From assembly GCA_038502055.1 (NCBI GenBank), contig JAXRKN010000033.1, positions 434,001 through 498,000 on the forward strand: a DNA stretch of 64,000 nt. The letters run 5' to 3'. Positions within the stretch are counted from its first letter, which is position 1, and every line of letters begins with the position of its first letter. This document shows, one piece after another, positions 12,510 through 27,841 of the stretch. Origin of the DNA: Tanytarsus gracilentus (lineage: Eukaryota; Arthropoda; Insecta; Diptera; Chironomidae). Below the pieces are notes generated by a model. The model did not search any database. It saw only the letters and a list, made by a program, of their open reading frames with translations, and was not told where the DNA came from. Made by a program: the position numbers and the translations under genes.

Positions 12510-15500
12510 GATACGAAGGAGGCAATCAGAAGCAATTGAAAAGTTTCCAAGTAACCCACAAGTTGCCATGTTTTCGCAACCTTTTTCAGATTTAAATTAA
12601 ATTTTTCAACGTGTGTGCCTTTTTCGCAAATAAATTCTCCCATATATTATTATTTCGGAATATAATGTGTTTTGATAACCATAAATCTGATTTTGCACCG
12701 AACAAAATTAGATATTTCGGCGTGTTTTGGTGTGGTTGCGCAAAAATTTCGACGTTTTAAACAAAAGCGTACAAATTTTTTTTTATATTAAAATATTAAA
12801 TCGACAAAATATTTCCGTGTGTGTGTTTGACATTTGCGATGCCTGGTGTGTTGAGCTTCAAGTTACCACCGTTGTCAAGAATAATTTCATTTCATTATTA
12901 TCTGTTTGTGAGGTTTGCTCGTGATGCTTTTAAAGTGAACACATGAGGTTAAAAATATGCGACACACCTGAGGTGACTAGAACGCTTTTTGTGTCACTAA
13001 AACTTTAAGTTGAGTATTTAAAAATTTAAATGTGAAAAAATTATTTAAAATTAAATTTTTTCTACTTTTGGTAAGCTGAAAAACTTTTAAATCTCTTAAA
13101 CTAGGATTAGATTAATATCTTGTTATAAACAGATTAAACTTTAAACCCAGATTAAAATTTTGAAAACTGAAATTTTAAATCAATTTCTCATTTCTCAAAT
13201 TTTAAAACCTTCGTAAATTTAAAATCCTCTCAATAATTCTCAAATCCACCTCCAACATGCAAAATCTAACAAAAAGCAAAGAAAAACTCGAAAAGTCGCA
13301 ATGGTATTTTTTTATTTGTCATGACAGCGAAATATAATCTCTATAAGCACTAGAGAGTAGTAAATGAGAGCGAAATTGCATGCAAATAGTGAATGTAAAC
13401 AGGTCTTTTCAGAGCTCTCTCTGCGAGAATATTTTTTTTACCTAACGAATACACGAAGAAAGTCATTTTTCATTCCGCATACACGGAGGAAAGAAGAAAA
13501 ATAAGTGAGAAAATTATGCTTGAAAATTTCTCTCTCCAAACTCAACTCGAATCATGTAGATGATGGTGACACTAGTGAGTGAGACAAGAACAAGAGAAAA
13601 TGACGTATTAAACAAAAATATTTTGTGGAAATCACATTAAACACACCAGGCGCGTCACTCCCTGCATATTTTACTTCCTTTTCGGAAAAAAAAGTTTGAA
13701 TTTTCTGCTCTCTCGCATCAAATGACGGCTGTGTCGATGAAGCGCGACATTAAATGACAAAATGATGGCACATGAAAAAGGAAAACAATTTTTACTATTA
13801 AGTGCTTATGAAGTGACTAAGCGCGTAACAAATGGAACTATGGAATTTACATCATCTTTATCGCCCATCATGCATCAACACTCGACACATGATTTACAGT
13901 TCATAAAATAAGCTTCATTGCTCTCGCTTGCGACATGTGGCACATCCTTTAGCGCTATGATTTTTAATAGAGATCCATAAAAAAATGAGCCACGTCGGGC
14001 GGAAATTTGATGTTTTTTATAACGGGACATGCTAAAGTCGAAGTCAATTGAGAAATCATTTAAAAAGTTTCAACGTCTTTTGAGATTTTAAAATGTATCT
14101 AATTAAAAATATCACGGAATTAATTTAAATTATCGTTATTTAAATAAAACCTTTATAAACCCATTTGCTTTAACATAAAAATATGTTCTTCTGATTATCT
14201 CGTTTTGTGAGCTGAAGAAAAATCATAAACTTCGTTTTAAACTTCCATTAACCTTCAGCCATCATCTCCTCAAATCGGGTGCGACAAATTGTGAATTTTG
14301 CACAGCTCTATTCTATTGTAAAAATAGATAATACGAATGGCGCCAACTAACACAAACGAAAATGTGATTTTTGAATGGATCCATTTGCATAAGTCGATGG
14401 CATGGAAAAGTTTTTTTATATCTCTTTTTTTAGAAGATAAAAGAAGACGAAAATTTAAATGCTCCATTAAACTGAATTTTAAATTACTCAGGATGCAAAT
14501 GCGAGAAGATTTTTCTTCTTCTTAAGATCCCTTTGATATATTTAGGGAAAAAGTTTATTTTTTAAAAAGCTATTAGAGAAATTTTTAGGAGTTTACAATT
14601 TACATGCATGAATGGGAGAAATTAATCACAAAATTAGAAATGAAATTGTTTTCTCAAATTTCGTAATGAATCTGAGAAGTTTCTTATTAAAACATTTTTA
14701 AGCTAATTTAAACCCACTTATCACTCACTCAATCAAAAGAAAAAAAAATTAAACTTTCTATTTTAATATCCGTCAAAAAAATTTGTTTACAATCTCAATT
14801 AGAAAAAGTAATTAAAGTCTCGTTCAACCTTTTTCCACATCATCTTTTTTTAACATCATCGCGCTTCTAAGGATGGCAATAAACCATGCGGAAATTTATA
14901 TTTTTTCCTTTCACAACGATGAAGGAAAAATAAACAAACAAATAATTAAAATGTTTCAAAACATAATTAAAAAATTACTTTACGAGGTGACGACGAGAAC
15001 GATCCTTTTTTTTCCTACGGCCAGCTCAATGGAGAGAAAATTTATATTGGACGAAGGCGAGTGCGAGAAACGATTAAATTGGAATAAAACATAAATTTTA
15101 CAATCTAATTTATTACTTTCACGCTTTCATTCATTTCTTGACTTTTTTCTCTCACGCTCTTACTCTTTTTAATTCATTTAAAAAATGCCGATTTGAGTTG
15201 TGGAGACATTTTTTGGCATTTTGCCCTCTGCCATACGAGTTGGAGCGAGTGAAATCAAATGGCATGAAAAGCATCGAGTGACAAAAGTCATCGTGCGGAG
15301 TCATCTAGGCATAAATGTGAATAATTAAATTTGCAAAAAAATAACATGAGAATAGTTTGTGTTCTGGCATGCATGTAGCAAAAATGTGATTTTGTGAGAT
15401 TTAAAAAAATCTCGGTCAGAGAAGATGAAATGGTGAATTTTTTATATCCACATTGTAATTAGTTGGGAATGTCAGTGGAAATAGAATGGATGTTAAAAAT

Positions 15501-18500
15501 TTAAAACAAATTTTCCTGGAATAAAAAATTTATATAAAAAGTTTTTGGATGTTCTAAAAAATTTATTTAAGGTTTGAAATTTCCTGAACAAAATTTTTTC
15601 CTGGATTTATTTTTCTGATAATTTTTTGGATTGTAAATTATTTCTTAAAATTCCCCATAATATTTCACATAACCTTTTTAGTCACATTTAAAAATTAGCA
15701 AAATTCTTGTGATTCCGCCTCACAATGTTTTTCTTTCTCAGACACTCAAATATTTCTTGACTTTCCTCCGACTCATTACTAATGCACCTGTAGTATCTCA
15801 GACATTCCTTTCAACGTTATTAAAGCTTGGTGTTCACTCCCCAAAGTATTAAGCATTCCATCACACACCACATTCAATTTATCTTCGATCCTCATCCTTA
15901 TAAGTTGTACCCTACACACACATTCACATCTGTACGTGGGAAAAGAGAGATTTTCATAAAAATTTATCGAGTTTCAATGTGTGTTTGCATTTCGGATTGA
16001 GGTCAATCAGTGATAAGAGATGAGATGAGATTTTACGGTGGGAGTTTGGTGAAATGTATCTCAAAACACACATCGAAAGGCACGAATGCGAAATAATTTT
16101 TCCATTGATACGTAAACATCGCTCTCTGCTCTTTATTCGTTTTTCAGTTTCAATTTTATCAACTCTGATGAGCACCGAGAGGTAGAAATGAGGCACTTTT
16201 TCATTGTGTGTGTGTGTTTTTGACAAATACAGCATTTGAGGTAGCTGTATCGACAGTTTTGATATTTCCAAGGAAATTATAGATGGAAAATTTAGTATTT
16301 AATTTGAACTTCTGTGTATCGAGTAAATATCTTGGCTTTGATTTCAAAGAGATTATTTGATGAAGCAATTTCTCGATAAAATCTCTTTAAAAACTTTAAG
16401 TTTTCTCTAATAAAATTAAATTCTTTGTTATTCGATATTCGATTGCATCCGAAGCTTTCTAATCGAAGCCAGAATTAATTAAAAATTTCTCGTGTTTACT
16501 CGCATCTCAATTTGAATTGATTTGATTGAGAATTCAATCAATCTTCTGCGCACCTTTCGACAGACATCACTCGAGAGTTGTATAACAAAACGAGATAAAG
16601 ACAAAAGCTTATAATCAATGACGCAAGACAGAATAAAAATGAAAATGATTTTTTTATGTCGAGCGGAGAGAAAGAAAAAGTGTTGAGGAAGTGAAAAGGG
16701 ATTTCCGGGTGGAAAAAATGTCTTTTGATGCGTTCGAAAGTAATTACATTTCACATCTTAATGAGAATTTTTTCATCGATGTCCTTCAAGTTTCTCACAT
16801 ACTGGAAAAGAAACTCAATTTTCTCATGGCAGACGGAAGAAAATTGACAACGACCGGAAGGGAAGTGAAAGCCTTGAAAGTCGATTCACTTTAATTATTG
16901 CCGTCTCTCCACATCTCAATCAATCACTTCCCTTCCATGCAGTCTCCATCTCGTTCAATATACGTGTCGACAGCACATATTCACTGGAAAATCCATTTTT
17001 CCTCGAGACTTTTTCTCATAAATGATGAATTTCATTTTTCATTTTCAAATGTCAAGTTAAACGCTTCGCTTTTTCTCCTCATTCACTATTTCAATAAGCC
17101 ACCATTTGCCATTTGACGTTTGGTGCGCTAGAGAAAAATTACGACTAATTGACTTCACACAAAAAAAGAATTTTGCACTCTTTGAAGAAATTCTTTTGTG
17201 CGAAAGTTAATTCGGTGAAAAATTAGAAATTTTTTCGTTAATGGATTTTTTGAGAAATAAAAATTTTTTTTACTTTATAGCTCCGATATATTTTTAATTC
17301 CCCCAATTATCGTTTCATCTTAATTAAAAATAAACCTGTCATCATAAATTATTATCATTTCCGCATAATCAGAAATAAAGTAAATTTTCAAAAAATATTT
17401 GAACAATTTTGTCAAATAAATTTCAATCACGCTCCAATAAATTTTTCCCATTTTCATGGTAAATTAAATTTTAATTTACGCACTAAAATTATGTCAAAAT
17501 ATTTACATTCAAAAAATAATTGATTGAATTTGATATGAACGAGTTGTCATTAGAATGAAATGAAAAAATGTGTGAATTAACTTTTTTTACATTAAGTTAA
17601 TTTGTCGAGTTGAATGTTTTCAAAACTGTGCCAAAAAATGTTATAACAAAAAAGTTGTAAACATGAAAAAAATCAGTTTAAACTTCTTTGTTTACTTTAC
17701 GCCCTCATCTCCATGCATGCAAACACAGCATAATCAAGATACAGTAAAACTAATAATTTCCGCACAAAAATTAAACTTTATAAATATCTCAATTATCATG
17801 TGATGATTTTCATCGCACTCAAAGCTGCTTTCTAAAAATAATGTTTACGGGAAAAAAGTCAATTAAGAAAATTTTCATTTGCGTATTTTATTTTTAGCTT
17901 CAAAAATTTACTTGAATCACTGTGAAAATCACTAGACAGTGAGGAGGAGTTTCAAAAATTATATTTTGTTAAAAATTAGAAAATAAATATGAGTAAAATG
18001 TCATAGAGTGAAAGCATGTGAAGCGGATGAATTTCACAAAGGCAAAAATTTACTCTCGCTTTTTGACAGTGAAATATTCTGATCGTTGACTCGTTTCTAA
18101 AATCGCGGTAATTTGAGTAAAATTTATTTGTTCAACGACTTTTTGCGGAATTTGCAACTTCAAGGTTGAGTAAAATTTTTTTGTAAATTTTTTTGAGTTT
18201 AAAAAAAATTACCAATTAAAAAATTATTTAATTATAATTTCCTAAAACTCATTTAAACCCTTTTAAAATCATAAATTTAACGAACATTTCATAACCTTTA
18301 AAAATTCAATTATTTTCCATCCGAAATTTTACACCCGATTACCCTTAACCTCTCTTTTTTGGCGCCTATAAAAAAATTATATTGCTTTATCAAAATTAAA
18401 AGCACATGAAAGTCGCTGCCACAAAAATTTAATTTGAAAAGCAAAACCATTAGTAACACACACGGATAGAATAACAAAGCGAACCCCGCAAATGCAAACA

Positions 18501-21500
18501 GTTTGCTCTCATGCCTAAAAGTCGATTATTTTGCGTCCATTTGAAAATTTTGTGTTTGTGAAATTGTTGGTTTTTTTGAGCAAATGACGGAGCAGATTAA
18601 TGCCAATATATCATCGTGCGAAATAAGCACATTAAATTTATTTTTCTCTTACTGCTCTCAGGGTTGAAATGTGTACAGCTCAACAGTAGCGCAGGCAACA
18701 GTAAAAATGGTAAATTAACGGACACGATAAGCGTCATAAAATTATATAATAAACAGCGCAATTTCATCGACAAGAAAATTTATGACGTCGAAAGCACATT
18801 CTAAAGTGCCTTTACATCATCACTGTGAGAGAGGGGTGTGGCAGCCGAGGGTGGCGGTGAGAAAATGCAATATTTTATTGCGTTTAATTCTCTGTTGTTA
18901 TAGAAATTTTTTCTTTTTCATCATTCACTTTTATCTCGCAATTTCTGAATAGCGCCATCGCTGAAATTACGACCTTCCTCTACAATATATCGCGTCTCTG
19001 TAATAAAGAGGGAGAAAACGAGAGGAAGGGAATAAATGGGAAATAAATTTGTTATAGATTGTAGCAGTGATGACATATAAGCTTGAAAATTTTTAGAAAA
19101 AAAATTTAAATTCAAAAAACACGTTACAAATTTTTGCAAAGTTAAAAACTCTCACCGTTTTTTTACCCTCAGCACCACTGCATTCTACGCAGCATTGAAA
19201 GAAATGGAAATAGATGGATGGATTGAGATGTAATTTAAAATCAATTTCTCTTTTCCAAAGCCAAAAGATAAACTTCTTCTTTCGCTTTTCACTCGACGCG
19301 CGTCGTTACAATTTTAGAGAAAATTGCATTCGAAGCGAATGAGAAAAGAATCTCAATTTAAAATCCATCTTTAATGAAGTCGCTTTTTTAAAACAGCGTA
19401 AAGGAGATGACTTGGTACATCCGAATGGAAATGTGAGATTTACTTTTCATTTGAGTGCGAGAGACAAAGGCACAAGAAACAATGTGAAAGGTGTCTTTTA
19501 TCTCGCGCACTCACTTTCGAGTTTATATCAAATTTACAAACTTTAATTGTTCGCCTTGACGACAGAGATGGAGGCATAGAAAGTGGATGAGAGCATTTTC
19601 TTCCTTTCTTTTGAGTTAGAAGAAGATAAGAAAATTAAGGAAATGTGAAATAAGAAGAAAAAAGAGGAGATTAGCGAGTACAGAAGCGTGGAAGTAGTAT
19701 AGGAACTGTTTAATGATGACGACTACTCAAAAAATGTGTACAGACTTTCAAGGATTTCTCGACTGAATAAAGTATTTCAGTAAATATATCAAGAGATGAA
19801 AGCGGGGAGAAAAGAAACGTTTCTCATTTTAAAATCCAGAATTATTTTGATCGTTTTGAAAATTGCTAAGGAGAAAAAATTTTTTCTCATCCTAATCCGG
19901 ATGAAATTCAGATGAATGCTTTGATGAGAGAAAAATCCTTGAAATGGGATTATGGGGGGTGTTTGTAAGTGATGTAATTTGAGGTTGGATACATTTTAAA
20001 AGTTGAATTTATAGCATAAAATAACTTAAGTAAAAAGTCATTCGATGACCCCTCGTTGAGAATTTCGCTCTTAATCCCGCATCAAACTAAAATCTTATTT
20101 GTTCTCATTTCAACAAAAAAAAAATAATTTTTTCTCGGATAATTAATGAAGTCTCCTTGACGTTACGTCCTTGTGATTGAATTATCCTCCATGGATACGC
20201 ATTCGGATGAAAATGTGCGAAACATGCTTTATATTAGCAAAATTCAATTAATTATCTAATCTCATTTTCTTACTCTCACAACAACGATCGCACTAGTTAT
20301 TTATTCCGTCCACAAGTGCTTCGATAATTAAATATTTATTTCGTCATCCGAAAAGCTTTCGATATTGAGATGGAAAATGATTAAAGAGAGAGAAAAATGT
20401 TATCAATTATCAACGTTCGTCGATAATCTCATTAATTATTTTTCGTGAGTAAAATGGTGACCAGTATGATTAGAAAAAATTCAAAGCTTCAGTAAAGATT
20501 TTGCTATCTATAAAAGCTTTTTAGAAAGCGTTTCATGAATTCAAAGCAATTCGACACCAATTTATTTTCCTTTTAATCTTCAATTCAAAAATAATTGACT
20601 TTAAATAAATCGATGAAACTGAATAAAAAAATAACGAAGCAATATTGAATTTCTGGATTTAGAAATGGCTGCCATTGTTCGAGCGTTTAACTTTCAACGT
20701 TAACGAAGCTCATCTCATATCAACTCGCATGTACATGCCTCATTGATAGTTGAAAGTTTTATGCGAGCAAACTTTCAATCATTGTGAAAATTGGAAAAAG
20801 TTTTTCTTCTTCGTTGACTAACAAAGTCTTTGTTATAAACTGTAGCCATCACGATTTTCTCTTGCTTTGGTAGCGGCCACACTAAAATAACAAGATTGAA
20901 CAATGAATGATGGAGAGGTAAAAAAGTTTTCTCGGTTTGAAATCCATTTGCCTGGTAAATTGACTTCATTTATGTACGCGATGTTTAATTAAAAAATAAT
21001 AATGAAATCTTTGAGTTGTTTGTCGTTCTATTTTGAAAAGCTAAAATCTTCTCGTTTCAATCCAATTATTTTATTTAGCACAGAAATTCTTAATTAAGAC
21101 AGCAAATGTCAATAAACTGAAGAAACTTTGTAACAAGCACCTACACATAATTTTGTCGCAAACAACACTATACATAGTTTAAACTTTTGTTTGCGTGAAC
21201 AATATTCTCGATTGGTTTGGAAAAAATTGGTTGCTGAGATGAAACTTATTGTATTGAATAAAATAATAACACATCACAAACATGGCGTAAAAAAGGCAAA
21301 TCCGAAACTGTGGTTAATTAGAAAAGTTTTGTGTCATGCATTTGTGAACTTTTTCCCTGATATAATTAAATTTGTTGGCAAGCTCCGTAGTGTTTGTGGC
21401 ATGCATTATAATTGCCATAGTTTCAATGTATAAAAACTGAAATTTATAATTAATTTGAAGAGAATTCTTCATTTTTATGCAGTGTGTGAGTAGCAAATAA

Positions 21501-24500
21501 GTCAATTACGCTTCTGATGCGCACGATGATGTTATTATTATTCGAAATGGAGTTTCAAGTTTCTTGTTTTTACGTTGCGAGAGAAAAGAACAGAAAAATA
21601 ATGTGGATGATGGTGTGAGGCAGGACAAGACAATTTTAACAAGATGCACGAAGCTCTCCGTCCACAAGTCTACAACAAATTTACATAATTCAAACATTTA
21701 AATTGTGAATCTCGTGTTTCTCTTTAAAATATTCTCTTCCGATAAGTTAGTGAAATTTACAGAGAAATGTGGCATGAAATAAATTAAGCGCGTGATGATT
21801 TATGGGTTTTAATGGATTTACCACAAAATATTAGGTTTAATTTTAAAGGGTGAACATTTCAGGAAATAATTTTTAAAAATTTAAGTAAAAAATCCATGAA
21901 ATTTTCATTTCCAAGAAAAACAAAAAATTTCCACCCCTCAACCGAAATTCTGCCAACTGTCTACGCGAAAGCCGTAAATTGACATTTTTATTAAGAACTC
22001 GTGTTCGGATGTCGCTTTCTCGCTTACTCAGTATAAACTTGCGTAAGATTCGCCAGGAAAAACATTTTTATTAAAAGCACAAAAACCTCGAACAAAATTT
22101 TCTGAAAGACTCTTTATTTCCCGCCAAAAAGAATATGATTTATTTTCTCGCTCACACTTTTTATATAATATATTTTTGGCTCCTCATAAAATATTAAACA
22201 GACAACAAAAGTGCCGGTGGTGAGGGAACGAGAAAATATTGTTATTATTATGGAAAAAGGAAGTACTTAGGCAGTGAAAATTTTTCCAATAACAAACCAA
22301 ATAATTTATGAAGTGAGAGCTTTGAAGTTTATGTTTAAAGTTTACTTTAAAATGAGGTTGACTAAAATTTCTATCAATATTTGAGTTTCAGATATTTTTA
22401 ACATTTTTAGTTAAAAAGCAAAAGAAGTCACATTTTGAGTCACGTGGCAACAGTTTCCAACTGTCTTCATCTCCAACACAAATTTCAACATTCCGCTGCT
22501 GTTGTTACGGTTGCAAATTTAATATTTCATGGCAACATTATGAGCTGTGACCTTTTTCTACGTCGATAAGGAAACATGGCATTTAAGAGTGCTAGAATTC
22601 CCTCCAGGGCAACGATAGAAATGAAAAATTCTAAAAATAAATTCTTCACATCCTGTCATTGTTTATTGCTTGCACATCCTGTTATATAATTGATGGCATT
22701 TTCATCGATTCATTTTTGTGCGACGTTACAATGTGTGTCGTCATAGGTCGAAAATGCAATGAGAGCATGCGAGAGATAATAATTTAATTATGTCCCTTTT
22801 AATTTCTTCTCCCTGTTTCTCATTATCATATTGTGTGCACAGCAAAACTATTTCTCATCTCATCGTTCTACTGTAAATTGAGTTGGAGCAGTGACTCGGA
22901 GATGAAAGTTAAGTGGCGAAAGAATGAGGAGGAGTCAATTAACCGTAAGGTTAAACGAAGCACTTTATCATCTTTTTTCTCTAAAGCTCTCGGATCGCTT
23001 CATTTCTCCGCTCTCTCTAGCCATAACTGCAGTTTAATTTTCTTCTTCATCTAATTCCATAAAAGTCATTATTGCCATAATAGCACACAAAATTGCTCTC
23101 TAAACAAGCTCGGAGAGAGAGGCAGTGGACAGTTGCAAAATAAATCACAAAATTTTGTGGAGCTTTTCAATTATTTTTTTTCTGAATTTTAGGGGCGAGG
23201 TCGGCGAAGGCTGTTGAATGATATAAAAATAAATTGATGTGAAGCTTAAGTGGGTTGAGGATAAAAATGCGATTTCATTTGAATTTTTAGAGATCTCTGA
23301 AGAATAAGAAAAATTTTCTAAATTAATTTTTTCACTGAATTTAATTTACTCAGTGATATCAAAACAAAATTTTTCATTGATTTTTGAAGAATTATTTTAC
23401 TTTAACATTTATTTTATAAATTTCACCAACAACCTAAAGCCACAATCTCGCCTCTGAATTGTATCTTAATTGATAGAAAACTGTTGGTGTCGCATCATTT
23501 GAATGTTCATTACATGTGCGTGCACACATCGCAGTTGCACAAATTTATGTTCACTTTTTCCTTCGTCGCCACAGAGTCACAAATGGAAACAATGGTTTTA
23601 TAATTACGATTAAATTTCACATATATACATTTATTAGGCTGACCATCTACTCAATTATTTGAAATTCTTCATTTTTTGAACAGAATATAGAAAAAATAAG
23701 ATTATAAAATTCTTTATTAAAAAACTATCAGGTCACCCTAAATTTTATACATTTTGCCGAGACCATGGCGTGTAATGGCTGATGACATTTTTTTCTCTCT
23801 ATATAAAATTCTCAAAACGTGCACGTTCAACTCTCGCATGTTGAGAGAATTTATTATTTGAAATGGCCTGACCTCACACTCTTCAACCCTTTCACTGCTC
23901 CTTTTAATGCATTGCAATTGTCATTAAAATCGTATTTTTAATTGTTTCTTTGCCAAAGTTAATGTCCGGAACGTGAGGCATTCCGGAGGCTACAAATTAC
24001 CTCTACAACAATGGTCACAGCATACGAAATGAAAGGTTTAATACATTTTTTGGTCCACCTGTGCGACAACAACAAAAAAAGTTTGAACAATAAAAACTGA
24101 ATGTAGTAAAAATTTGTTACAATCCAACTTCGGACACGATCACGTTAGAATTAAAGTTGAATTTATGGGAAAATTTTCATCGGGCGTGGAAATTTAAATT
24201 TAATTGTGAAAAGCTGAAAACTCACAAAAGTGAAACTTTCTCTGTTGCGATAATTATGCGCACTGAATATGGAAATTAGTTGAAATTAAATTTTTGTAAT
24301 TCCGCCCGTGCATCCACTTATGAACTCACTCGTTTGCAATTCAGTTCACATTATCTATGAAGTTCGTATATGTGTGTATACATTTGGAAACAATGTTGAC
24401 AAATGTCATGCATCAATAAATTTATCGATCGATTTGTATCTCATGACACATGACATGAGAAAATGTTGACAGCACTCAAACTGTGATTATTAAACAAAGG

Positions 24501-24711
24501 TGCCATTTCTAATTACATATTCGCTTCGTAACGTTAGCGCTATAGCTAGTGAAAGAGGTTTTGGCTTTCAATAACTAACCTGAACTTGCAGAGACGTGTG
24601 AGTGTCTGTCGTGGATTAATAACTGGGGGTTGTAGGTCTGGCTCGGTTGAACAACTCAATAGAATGTGATTTGAGTTAATGAATATTTTAGGAAGAATTT
24701 GTGTTAGCTTT

Positions 24712-24836
24712 TGCAAGGGGTGTGAAGAGTATAAAAATCTTTTTTAAGGAAAATAATTTAAAATTTAACAGGAAGTGAATAATTTAATAAAAAAACATAA
24801 AGAAATTTATAATTATTAAATTTTCCATCCCTTGCA
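24712..24836. repeat. Short AT-rich inverted-repeat element
   Basis: Begins TGCAAGGGGTG and ends CCATCCCTTGCA; the outer 8 bases of each end (TGCAAGGG) are exact complements. The interior is almost pure A+T. Member of the AGGGRTG-ended hairpin family seen elsewhere in the window. Confidence 0.55.
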
Positions 24837-27285
24837 TCGATAATTATTATTTTACCTCCCAACCGAGCTCAATTGAGCCTTTCGTGGAAAACAAAATCGT
24901 GAGTCATACAACATTCTTGTTTGTATTTTCTAACCAATTACGTGGATTAATATTTAATGAAAAGTGCTAACTTTAGCATTTGAAATAAATCGAGAGCGAT
25001 AACACAATGAAGGCCTAAATTGTTGTGTAATCTGATAAAAGTGGACGAGATTGACCCCAGACAATTTATTTTCATTTTGAGGGCACTAACAGTCATGCGA
25101 TGATTAAATCTCACTGAAAGCATTTTTATTTTATTACGCTGGTAGAAAGGATTATAATGGATGACCGGAATATTTTATATGGCCGCACGAACATAAAAAA
25201 AGTTAGCTTGATCTCGAAGCCAAATTGCATTTTTTTATTGAATATCCATTTGCTCCTATCTATTGATGCTCCCATGTTGAGGGTGGTTACAAAAAAAGCG
25301 GCGGAAGGAAATAATGATGATAAAAATTACAACCCAGTAAATTATGCTTCCATTCATCCATAATACTTGCACCCTCACACTGTCGAGCTCATGCTGATCC
25401 GAAAATTATATTCGAGTCCCATACGGAGCTTTTTGGCATAAACATGGTGAGTGCCAAACAAAAAGATCTCTTCATAAATCCACGATAAATCATATTGTTT
25501 TCTGAATATGCCTCCGATTTGATGTAGTTGCTTTTTATGAGGAGTCCGCTTTACCTTCCGTAGGAGAGCAAAAAAAATATAAATTTTTTTTAAGGTTTCG
25601 GTAATAAATTTCTGAAATTTTCTTTATGCTTTTTTCACTCTGGCCTTTAAGACTTGTGTGGGTGATTTTTTGCAAATTAAACCCATAATACGTTGCGTAA
25701 TATTCGGAAAATTTTCCATCATCATCATCTTCGACATTCTGCCGCCCATTTCCCGTCGCGAGCATTTTTTTATTTGCTTTTTTAACAGCAAGACCAGGAA
25801 TAATCATAAACAGAATTAGATATCGTGAGTGAAGCAGCATGGAAATGAAATTGCTCTACAAAAATTTAGGTAAAATGTATTAAAAAAATTCATTTCTCTC
25901 AAATAAATCAAATTGATTGCCTAATAATGTTTACTTATTCTTACACATGCGAGAGTAAATTTCTGACAATGGCAGCTGAAAAAACTCATCTCATTTTATC
26001 ATGTGGAAATTTTCATGTGGTACCAAAGAAAATAAACTTCAATATTTTTTATCAAAAATTCAATCGTAGATTTTTAATTTTCAATAAAATATTTTAGAAA
26101 ATCATTTTTATTTTTCACCATGCTGGACTCAATTGTTCATTCGACAAGAGAATCGCATTGTGCCTGAAAGCACAAACCTCAGCATAATATCTCCGAGTGG
26201 ATTAGAATTATTCGCATCATTCCACATTTCCTCCTTTTTTTGCTACGCACACCAAAATTTTTCTTCATACATAAAAAATAACATTCATATGAAAATGAAT
26301 GAAGATGAGCATAGAAATTCATTTCGACGAGGGAGGAGAATTAAGCATCCCCAAAAATTATAAGGCACGAATTGTTGTGGTTGTGCCTTTCACGCATGAA
26401 TAAGTAAAAAATAAATTTGATATCGTTAATGCAAATTGATTGATGGAAATTTTTTCCGGCGTGGCAACAAAAAAATTTTGTGGGTGGGTCGAAATTTATA
26501 ATTAAAATAATAAATTGAAAATATTTGTATGAAGAAATTATTTTTCGTTTAAAAATCACCTCAGCGCTAAACGAAAACGAGCAAACAACTTGAGTGTCAC
26601 ATTAAACCAAAATGTTGTCATACCGAGTCTCATAAAGTCTAACGAAAATAACTTTCAAGTCTTTATAATGAGCAGACGCTTTTGTCGTCCTTTACCCTCA
26701 CCGCCATACAACCACATCCACATTATCCACTCTCACATATTCACTTAAGAAATAATAATTTGCACTCATTGTTAAGAGAGGAAAATTACCTTCAATGATC
26801 AACCTCTGCCATCTTGTGAAGACTCCTCTTCCCCTCGAGTCATTATCGTCACCGTGAAAATTCACCTCTCAAAGTTATTCTTGTTATTTTTGTGTCGTCA
26901 CGAAAAAGGAGAAAATTGGAATATTGTGAAAAAAAAAATAATTTCATGGCACACACAAAAAGCCGAAAGGAAGAAAGTAAACATACACAGATAATTTGTT
27001 GTGTCGTTAAAACTTATCGTTTCACTCTCATCTCAATCTCAATGAGTTCACTTGTTACTGTTCTTACTTCCTGTTCGCATTGTTGTCACCGATAAAAAAA
27101 TTTAAGCAAACATGCTCGAGCATAAATATTTTTCTTTCGCTGGTAAAAAGTTCTGGAAGGAGATTCGAAAATTGAAATTGTTGCAAAAGGCTGGAAGGAG
27201 TTTGAGATTAATTTCCTTTTTGTTGAGTCTTTTTTGGAGTTATTAAAATTAAATTTTATAGGGTGGACGCTTGTTATTCCGGAGT

Positions 27286-27306
27286 GCTTATAATTCCGGA
27301 GTAAAA
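27286..27306. repeat. Left subterminal repeat of the TIR element
   Basis: GCTTATAATTCCGGAGTAAAA directly follows the left TIR and shares TTCCGGAGT with it. Further copies lie at about 27625-27666 (two in tandem) and, inverted, at about 28563-28603. The arrangement resembles transposase-binding repeats; that role is inferred. Confidence 0.65.
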
Positions 27307-27841
27307 TTAAATGCGTCAATATTTTACAAACAAAGCATTTTACACCTTGACACTTGACTTAAAGTTTGAAGGTACTGTCATGCGCGACAATTTTGTAAAA
27401 TAAAGCAATGACTTTAAGACTTCCTTTGGCCATGAAAAGCACGTTTTAATTTTCTCCATACAAAAATCCTCTTCATTTATCATGTCAATTTTCATCAATT
27501 AAATCAGTTGCAATTTTTCTATCACTATTTTTCTTGAGTCACGAAGGTCTTCATCAACACATTCCTATACCAACTTAAATTTTATATGTCCACAAAGTGC
27601 TTTAAAAATTAACATTTATGACGTGCTTATAATTCCGGAGTAAAATTGCTTATAATTCCGGAGTAAATTTCACATTAGTAGGCAATGAAATTTTCATCAG
27701 TAAAAATTTGTTTTATCGGGATAAAGTCCAAAATGAATGAAAAAATAAACAGAAAATAATCGTGAGCGCGACTCGTTTGTGGCAGTTGAGTATTAAAAAG
27801 GAATTAAAAGACTTAAAAGCTTTTCCAAAACTCCAACGACG

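Noticed and set aside
15954..16271. 105-codon minus-strand frame
   Set aside because: Composed of low-complexity His/Ser/Lys-rich text from A/T-rich and GT-repeat DNA; no domain or signal.
18616..18804. 62-codon frame with a signal-like hydrophobic start
   Set aside because: It begins with GTG rather than ATG, which is not a normal nuclear start in animals, and matches no family.
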